A stretch of DNA of 42,427 nucleotides from the NCBI GenBank assembly GCA_022763115.1, contig JALEGJ010000070.1, positions 1 through 42,427 on the forward strand. The letters run 5' to 3'. Source of the stretch: Aquisalinus sp. Lineage in GTDB: Bacteria > Pseudomonadota > Alphaproteobacteria > Caulobacterales > Parvularculaceae. Position 1 is the first letter of the stretch, and every line of letters starts with the position of its first letter. Of the stretch, positions 37,417-42,427 are shown in pieces. A model generated the notes under the pieces. The model did not search any database and was not told the origin of the DNA. It was given only the letters and a program-made list of their open reading frames with translations. Position numbers and translations under genes: made by a program.

Positions 37417-38571
37417 CTATTTACCGGCCTGATACGGCGCGAGCATACTGCGCGCGACAATCAGCCGCATGACTTCATTCGCCCCTTCCAGAATCTGGTG
37501 CACACGGACATCCCGCAGCATCCGCTCCAGCGGATAGTCGCCGAGATAGCCATAACCGCCATGCATCTGCAGGGCCCGGTTGACCACATCAAAACCGGTA
37601 TCTGTCACAAAACGCTTTGCCATGGCACAGAGCTTCGTTGCATCGTCCGTTTTTGCATCGAGCGCTGCTGCCGCACGATAAAGCAGGGTCCGCGCCGCTT
37701 CCAGCTCTGTCCCCATATCGGCGAGCGTAAATTGCAACGCCTGCTGCTCATTGAGGCGCTTACCGAACGCCTTGCGCTCATTCGTATAATCCAAAGCCTG
37801 ATCCAGCGCCGCCTGTGCCGTGCCAAGCGAGCAGGCGGCGATATTCAATCGACCACCATCAAGGCCCATCATGGCAAATTTGAAGCCTTCGCCTTCCTCA
37901 CCAATCAGATTGCTCGTCGGGATGCGACAGTTGTCAAAAGAGACCACGGCTGTTGGCTGGGAATTCCATCCCATCTTTGTTTCGTTGGCCCCGAAAGAAA
38001 GACCCGGCGTATCTTTCTCTACCAGCACAGCGGAAATACCCCGCGGTCCGTCACCACCTGTCCGCACCATCACGAGATAAAGATCACTCACACCTGCCGC
38101 TGAAATAAAGGCCTTCGAGCCGTTGAGGACATATTCATCACCCTCGCGGACAGCCCTGGTACGCAGCGCCGCTGCATCTGACCCGGAGCCTGGCTCGGTC
38201 AGGCAGTAGCTTGCAAGATATTCCATAGAGGTGAGCTTCGGGCAGTATTTCTGACGTAAGTCTTCCGAGCCGAAGCGATCAATCATCCAGGAGACCATAT
38301 TATGGATAGAGATATAAGCCGCTGTTGAAGTGCACCCGGCGGAGAGCGCTTCAAACACCAGCGCGGCGTCCAGCCTTGTCAGGCCGCTGCCACCCACATC
38401 ATCTCTTGTATAAATCCCGGCAAGGCCAAGCTGCGCCGACTGTCGGATCACATCGACCGGAAAATGCTTCTCACGATCCCATTTGGCAGCATGAGGCGCC
38501 AACTCCTCTTTAGCAAAACGCTGGGCCATTTCCTGAATGGCGGACTGTTCTTCAGAGAGGGTGAAATCCAT
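37417..38571 (-). CDS. Acyl-CoA dehydrogenase, probably isobutyryl-CoA dehydrogenase
   Basis: A 384-residue FAD enzyme that introduces the 2,3 double bond into short branched acyl-CoAs. The FAD motifs [13 protein letters not shown] and [11 protein letters not shown] and the C-terminal [20 protein letters not shown] are present, and the catalytic Glu is in [10 protein letters not shown]. Next to mmsA and mmsB the likeliest substrate is isobutyryl-CoA, with 2-methylbutyryl-CoA as an alternative. It is the first gene of the leftward operon, divergent from the bkd operon across 265 bp. Confidence 0.9.
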   Translation of the reverse strand: MDFTLSEEQSAIQEMAQRFAKEELAPHAAKWDREKHFPVDVIRQSAQLGLAGIYTRDDVGGSGLTRLDAALVFEALSAGCTSTAAYISIHNMVSWMIDRFGSEDLRQKYCPKLTSMEYLASYCLTEPGSGSDAAALRTRAVREGDEYVLNGSKAFISAAGVSDLYLVMVRTGGDGPRGISAVLVEKDTPGLSFGANETKMGWNSQPTAVVSFDNCRIPTSNLIGEEGEGFKFAMMGLDGGRLNIAACSLGTAQAALDQALDYTNERKAFGKRLNEQQALQFTLADMGTELEAARTLLYRAAAALDAKTDDATKLCAMAKRFVTDTGFDVVNRALQMHGGYGYLGDYPLERMLRDVRVHQILEGANEVMRLIVARSMLAPYQAGK

Positions 38572-38836
38572 GAGGCAGGCTCTTTTTCAGCAGCCGGAAA
38601 GGAAGGAACGCCTCCTCACCCGGCAGGTTGCAACAACATGATACAGAAACTTATGTGCCCCCTAGAAAGGCGTGGTAAATGCATAAGTCAAGCCCTGCAG
38701 GAGCGCGGTTACCTTCCTCCAAAATCAACACAGATTTTAGGGGAATTTGCGAAAAGCATTGATTTATTTGCCGTTTTTGAGGGCTGATTTAGAATCTCTT
38801 TTCGGGCATGTTGCGCCCGATCAAGCGGATGGAAAC
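38572..38836. other. 265-bp divergent control region of the valine and bkd operons
   Basis: No gene was found. It must hold the leftward promoter of the acyl-CoA dehydrogenase operon and the rightward bkd promoter. A candidate for the latter is TTGCCG (38768-38773), 16 bp, TAGAAT (38790-38795). Between -10 and ATG lies a perfect hairpin TCGGGC (38802-38807) with GCCCGA (38815-38820), ending 16 bp before the E1 alpha ATG. No known operator sequence was recognised. Confidence 0.5.
38768..38795 (+). promoter_or_regulatory. Predicted promoter of the bkd operon
   Basis: TTGCCG (four of six to TTGACA), a 16-bp spacer and TAGAAT (five of six to TATAAT). The transcript would start near 38802, at the left arm of the leader hairpin. 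Confidence 0.4.
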
Positions 38837-40087
38837 ATGAGCGAAAACAACAACGATTACGCGCCTTTGCAAATTCATGTGCCGGAACCACCTTTCCGGC
38901 CCGGAGATGCCCCGGACTTTTCAAACTTCGATGTGCCCGTCGCAGGAGCGACCCCGCGGCCGCCGATTGACGCGTCACGAGAAGACCTGGAGCCTTATTC
39001 CGAGCAGGTCATCCGGGTGCTGGATGATGATGGCAAGGCACAAGGTGAGTGGGTGCCGAACCTGAGTGACGAGGAAATCGACGCCGGAATGCGCGCCATG
39101 ATGCGCACACGCGCCTTTGATGAGCGCATGATGAAGGCGCAGCGGCAAGGCAAGACCAGTTTCTACATGCAATGCACGGGCGAGGAAGCGATCGCCACTG
39201 CCCAGCAACGCGCCTTGCGCGAAGGCGATATGCACTTCCCGACTTATCGCCAGCAGGGTCTTCTGTTTGCGCAGGACTGGCCAGTCTCCAAGATGATGAA
39301 CCAGATCTTCTCGAACATTGAAGATGAACTGGAAGGCTTGCAACTGCCGGTACTCTATTCCTTCCGCGATGCCGGGTTCTTCACGGTCTCAGGCAACCTG
39401 GCCACACAATATATTCAGGCGGTTGGCTGGGCCATGGCATCTGCCATTGCGGGCGACACGAAAATCGCTTCTGCCTGGATTGGCGATGGTGCGACAGCGG
39501 AAGGCGACTTCCATGCGGGCTTGAATTTTGCCTCTGTTTACAAAGCGCCTTGCATCCTGAACGTTGTGGATAATCGCTGGGCGATCTCAACCTACCACGA
39601 CATCGCCCGCTCCGGCATGAGCACATTTGCCGAGCGCGCTTATGGTTATGGCCTTGCTGCCTTGCGCGTGGATGGCAATGACTGGCTTGCCGCTTACGCC
39701 GCCTCCGAGTGGGCAGCAGAACGTGCCCGCCGAGGCCATGGTGCCACCCTGATCGAGTGGGTGACCTATCGGGCCGGGGCACACTCCACGTCCGACGATC
39801 CGACCAAGTATCGTCCGAAAGAAGAGGCGACCATCTGGCCGCTGGGGGACCCGATTGAGCGACTGAAGCAGCACCTCATCGTTAAAGGATTGTGGTCTGA
39901 GGAACGGCATGTGCAGGCGGAAGCCCAGTATGCTGACGAGATGCGCGAGGAAATGGAAAAAGCTGAAGCGAACGGCACGCTCCATGAATACGATCGCCCG
40001 CGCCCGAGTCCGAAGGCCATGTTCGAATATGTGTACGCAGACATGCCGGAGCATCTGCGCCGGCAACGTCAGGAAATGGGAGTCTGA
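38837..40087 (+). CDS. bkdA1: Branched-chain 2-oxoacid dehydrogenase E1 alpha subunit
   Basis: A 416-residue thiamine diphosphate subunit that decarboxylates 2-oxoisovalerate and related oxoacids. The ThDP motif runs from IGDGATAEGDFHAGLNF to VVDNRWAIS, and the flexible loop RAGAHSTSDDPTKYRP is typical of the branched-chain (not pyruvate) E1. The first about 70 residues are a Pro-rich extension also seen in other bkdA1 products. The ATG at 38837 has GGATGGA upstream. E1 beta follows after 3 bp. Confidence 0.95.
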   Translation: MSENNNDYAPLQIHVPEPPFRPGDAPDFSNFDVPVAGATPRPPIDASREDLEPYSEQVIRVLDDDGKAQGEWVPNLSDEEIDAGMRAMMRTRAFDERMMKAQRQGKTSFYMQCTGEEAIATAQQRALREGDMHFPTYRQQGLLFAQDWPVSKMMNQIFSNIEDELEGLQLPVLYSFRDAGFFTVSGNLATQYIQAVGWAMASAIAGDTKIASAWIGDGATAEGDFHAGLNFASVYKAPCILNVVDNRWAISTYHDIARSGMSTFAERAYGYGLAALRVDGNDWLAAYAASEWAAERARRGHGATLIEWVTYRAGAHSTSDDPTKYRPKEEATIWPLGDPIERLKQHLIVKGLWSEERHVQAEAQYADEMREEMEKAEANGTLHEYDRPRPSPKAMFEYVYADMPEHLRRQRQEMGV

Positions 40088-40090
40088 GCC

Positions 40091-41128
40091 ATGTTTGACG
40101 ATAATGCGACTCTCAAACCCATGAACATGATCGAAGCGATCCGTGACGCCCATGACGTGATGATGGAACGCGACGAAAAGGTCGTCGTCTTCGGCGAGGA
40201 TGTGGGTTATTTCGGCGGCGTTTTCCGCTGCACGGCTGGCCTGCAGGAGAAATATGGCCGTAGCCGCGTGTTTGACGCACCGATCTCCGAGAACGGCATC
40301 GTTGGTGCTGCGATCGGGATGGCGGCTTATGGCTTGCGCCCGTGCGTCGAAGTACAGTTTGCTGATTATGTTTACCCTGCCTATGACCAGATCACTCAGG
40401 AAGCCGCCCGCATCCGCTTTCGCTCGAAAGGCCAGTTCACCTGCCCCCTGACCATCCGCATGCCAACTGGCGGCGGTATTTTCGGTGGCATGACGCATAG
40501 CCAGAGCCCGGAGGCCCTGTTCACCCATGTGACCGGTCTGAAAACTGTCATCCCGGCAACGCCTTATGATGCCAAGGGTTTGCTCATTTCCGCGATTGAA
40601 GACGAAGATCCGGTGATCTTTCTTGAGCCAAAGCGCCTTTATAACGGGCCTTTTGACGGTCATCATGATCGCCCGGTTACACCGTGGTCAAAGCATGATG
40701 CGGGCAAGGTGCCAGAGGGCTATTACAACATCCCTCTTGGCAAGGCGCGTACCGTCCGTGAGGGAAATGATCTCACCATCCTTGCCTATGGCACGATGGT
40801 GTTTGTCGCAGAAGCCGCCATCGAGGAAACCGGTATTGATGCGGAGATCATCGACCTGCGCAGCCTTTTGCCGCTGGATCTGGACGCGATCCAGCAATCT
40901 GTTGAAAAAACGGGCCGCTGTGTCGTCTTGCATGAAGCGACCCGCACCTCCGGTTTCGGGGCAGAGCTGATGTCACTTGTGCAGGAGACCTGCTTCTATC
41001 ATCTGGAAGCGCCGGTTGCCCGCGTTACCGGCTGGGATACACCTTATCCGCATGCGCAGGAATGGGAGTATTTCCCGGGGCCAAAACGTGTCAGCGAGGC
41101 ACTTACTAAAGTGATGGAGGCTGCATAA
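40091..41128 (+). CDS. bkdA2: Branched-chain 2-oxoacid dehydrogenase E1 beta subunit
   Basis: A 345-residue partner of E1 alpha that completes the ThDP site. GEDVGYFGGVFR, FDAPISENGIVGAAIG, VEVQFADYVYPAYDQI and the C-terminal GWDTPYPHAQEWEYFP are classic for branched-chain E1 beta. Its stop overlaps the E2 start by one base (TAATG), which suggests coupled translation at fixed ratio. Confidence 0.96.
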   Translation: MFDDNATLKPMNMIEAIRDAHDVMMERDEKVVVFGEDVGYFGGVFRCTAGLQEKYGRSRVFDAPISENGIVGAAIGMAAYGLRPCVEVQFADYVYPAYDQITQEAARIRFRSKGQFTCPLTIRMPTGGGIFGGMTHSQSPEALFTHVTGLKTVIPATPYDAKGLLISAIEDEDPVIFLEPKRLYNGPFDGHHDRPVTPWSKHDAGKVPEGYYNIPLGKARTVREGNDLTILAYGTMVFVAEAAIEETGIDAEIIDLRSLLPLDLDAIQQSVEKTGRCVVLHEATRTSGFGAELMSLVQETCFYHLEAPVARVTGWDTPYPHAQEWEYFPGPKRVSEALTKVMEAA

Positions 41129-42427
41129 TGGGCATTCACGTAATCAAGTTGCCTGACGTCGGCGAAGGCGTCGCCGAAGCCGAATTTGTCGAGCTTCACG
41201 TCAAACCGGGTGATGAAGTCAAAACTGACGACACACTAGCGGACGTGATGACCGATAAAGCGACCGTGGAAATTCCCGCACCCGTCTCCGGTACCGTTAC
41301 CTGGATTGGAGCAGAAGTCGGGCAGGTCATATCCGTTGGTTCCGAAGTCTTCAAACTGGAAGTTGCTGGAGCGGGAAACGTCAGAGACACTGGCAAATCT
41401 ACTGAACCGGAAGTTAAAGCGAATGATGCGGCTGAAGAGGCAAAGCCGGTCATTGAGGAAGAGAACAAAGAAGTCACAGCCAAGCCAGAAAAAAAATCTG
41501 CACCTGCTCCGGCGACGACGCCATTAGCAACTGCACCAACCCGAAAAACCGGTGCGGCCCGCAAAGCAGGTGAAAAACCTCTGGCCTCTCCGGCAGTGCG
41601 CAAACGCGCCTATGACAATGGCGTCGACCTGCAATATGTCCATGGCTCTGGCCCTGCTGGCCGGATCAGCCATGAAGATCTGGACACCTTCATTTCCGGC
41701 AATGCCCCAACAGTGTCACGAGGTGGCGCGGGTTACGCACCAAATATGGAAACCGAGGAAATCAAGGTTATTGGCCTGCGCCGCAAGATCGCCGAAAAAA
41801 TGCAGGATTCCAAACGCCGTATTCCGCATGCATCCTATGTCGACGAAATTGACATGACCGCGCTAGAAGACCTGCGCCAGCACATGAATGCAACGCGCAA
41901 AGAGGGTCAGCCAAAACTCACTGTGCTGCCTTTCCTGATGCGGGCCATCGTCCTCGCTATCCGTGACTTTCCGCAGATCAATGCGCGTTTTGATGACGAC
42001 GCCAATTTGATCCATCGCTACGGCGCAGCACACATCGGCATCGCTACACAGACAGACACCGGCCTCATCGTGCCTGTCGTGCGCCACGCGGAAGCAAACG
42101 ATATCTGGACAAATGCAGACGAAATAAAGCGCCTGTCGGATGCGGCCCGTGACGGCACAGCAAAACGTGAGGAATTATCTGGTTCGACTATCACAATTTC
42201 GTCGCTAGGCGCTATTGGCGGCGTTGCCTCGACCCCTGTCATAAACCATCCCGAAGTAGCAATCATCGGTGTGAACAAGATGGTCGTGCGCCCTGTCTAT
42301 AACGACCAGGGCCAGGTTGTGCCGCGCAAGCTCATGAATCTGTCATCTTCTTTCGACCACCGGGTCGTCGATGGCTGGGACATGGCACAATTTATTCAAA
42401 CCATTAAAGGCTTGCTCGAACATCCTG
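41128..42427 (+). CDS. bkdB: Branched-chain 2-oxoacid dehydrogenase E2 (dihydrolipoyl acyltransferase), 3' end beyond the window
   Basis: The core of the complex, which takes the acyl group from E1 onto lipoyl-lysine and passes it to CoA. Visible over 433 codons are one lipoyl domain with the lysine at 44 in VMTDKATVE, a Lys/Ala/Pro-rich linker (about 90-145), an E3-binding domain (ASPAVRKRAYDNGVDLQYVH to GRISHEDLDTF) and most of the catalytic domain with the active-site FDHRVVDGWD. The frame is open to the last base, so only a few residues are missing. Dihydrolipoyl dehydrogenase (E3) is probably next. Confidence 0.95.
   Translation, partial: MGIHVIKLPDVGEGVAEAEFVELHVKPGDEVKTDDTLADVMTDKATVEIPAPVSGTVTWIGAEVGQVISVGSEVFKLEVAGAGNVRDTGKSTEPEVKANDAAEEAKPVIEEENKEVTAKPEKKSAPAPATTPLATAPTRKTGAARKAGEKPLASPAVRKRAYDNGVDLQYVHGSGPAGRISHEDLDTFISGNAPTVSRGGAGYAPNMETEEIKVIGLRRKIAEKMQDSKRRIPHASYVDEIDMTALEDLRQHMNATRKEGQPKLTVLPFLMRAIVLAIRDFPQINARFDDDANLIHRYGAAHIGIATQTDTGLIVPVVRHAEANDIWTNADEIKRLSDAARDGTAKREELSGSTITISSLGAIGGVASTPVINHPEVAIIGVNKMVVRPVYNDQGQVVPRKLMNLSSSFDHRVVDGWDMAQFIQTIKGLLEHP

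Noticed and set aside
37351..38103. Plus-strand frame of 250 codons opposite the acyl-CoA dehydrogenase gene
   Set aside because: Antisense to a gene with intact active-site motifs; no start signal.
39587..40666. Long minus-strand frame (359 codons) opposite the bkd E1 genes
   Set aside because: Antisense to highly conserved coding sequence, with no recognisable domain.

Overview
The window is chromosomal DNA of an alphaproteobacterium with moderate to high GC. Three things point there: the F1 ATP synthase operon has the alphaproteobacterial order atpH-A-G-D-C with no F0 genes beside it; a neighbouring block holds rsfS, rlmH, an EnvC-like gene, ctpA, a divergent polysaccharide deacetylase and rppH; and there is a COQ8-like UbiB kinase. 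The genus cannot be fixed from sequence alone. No rRNA, tRNA or CRISPR array was seen.

Region 1 (1-11902): ribosome and envelope housekeeping genes (rsfS partial, rlmH, EnvC-like activator, ctpA, then a YibQ-type deacetylase and rppH). About 6.5 kb of accessory DNA splits this block between ctpA and the deacetylase gene: a membrane-anchored AraC-type regulator divergent from a DUF2306 membrane protein gene, an IS1595-family element carrying a RhuM-family passenger, a structured non-coding stretch, and an acyl-CoA/acyl-ACP synthetase-like gene.

Region 2 (11912-17295, minus strand): the F1 operon atpHAGDC, with a predicted lipoprotein gene lodged between atpD and atpC and coupled to atpD by a TGATG junction.

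Region 3 (17695-33003): mixed genes. In order they are an ABC ATPase with a giant ABC-permease/M1-aminopeptidase fusion, a DUF6445-like protein, two PaaI-type thioesterases with an MFS transporter, a secreted glutathione peroxidase with a small membrane protein, a soluble lytic transglycosylase, a COQ8-type kinase, a small membrane protein, a fatty-acid-desaturase-like enzyme, a secreted fasciclin-domain protein and an orphan membrane-anchored protein with eight cysteines.

Region 4 (33000-42427): a branched-chain amino acid (valine) catabolic island. A minus-strand operon encodes acyl-CoA dehydrogenase, thiolase, methylmalonate-semialdehyde dehydrogenase (mmsA), an SDR and 3-hydroxyisobutyrate dehydrogenase (mmsB). 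Divergent from it is the branched-chain 2-oxoacid dehydrogenase operon (E1 alpha, E1 beta and E2, the last cut by the window edge). Together these oxidise branched-chain 2-oxoacids to acyl-CoAs and take the valine branch towards propionyl-CoA.

The least ordinary items are the IS1595 element, whose passenger looks like an IS-associated leader fused to RhuM and whose transposase has a late nonsense codon, and the lipoprotein gene inside the ATP synthase operon. I did not find a clear-cut wholly new multi-gene system.
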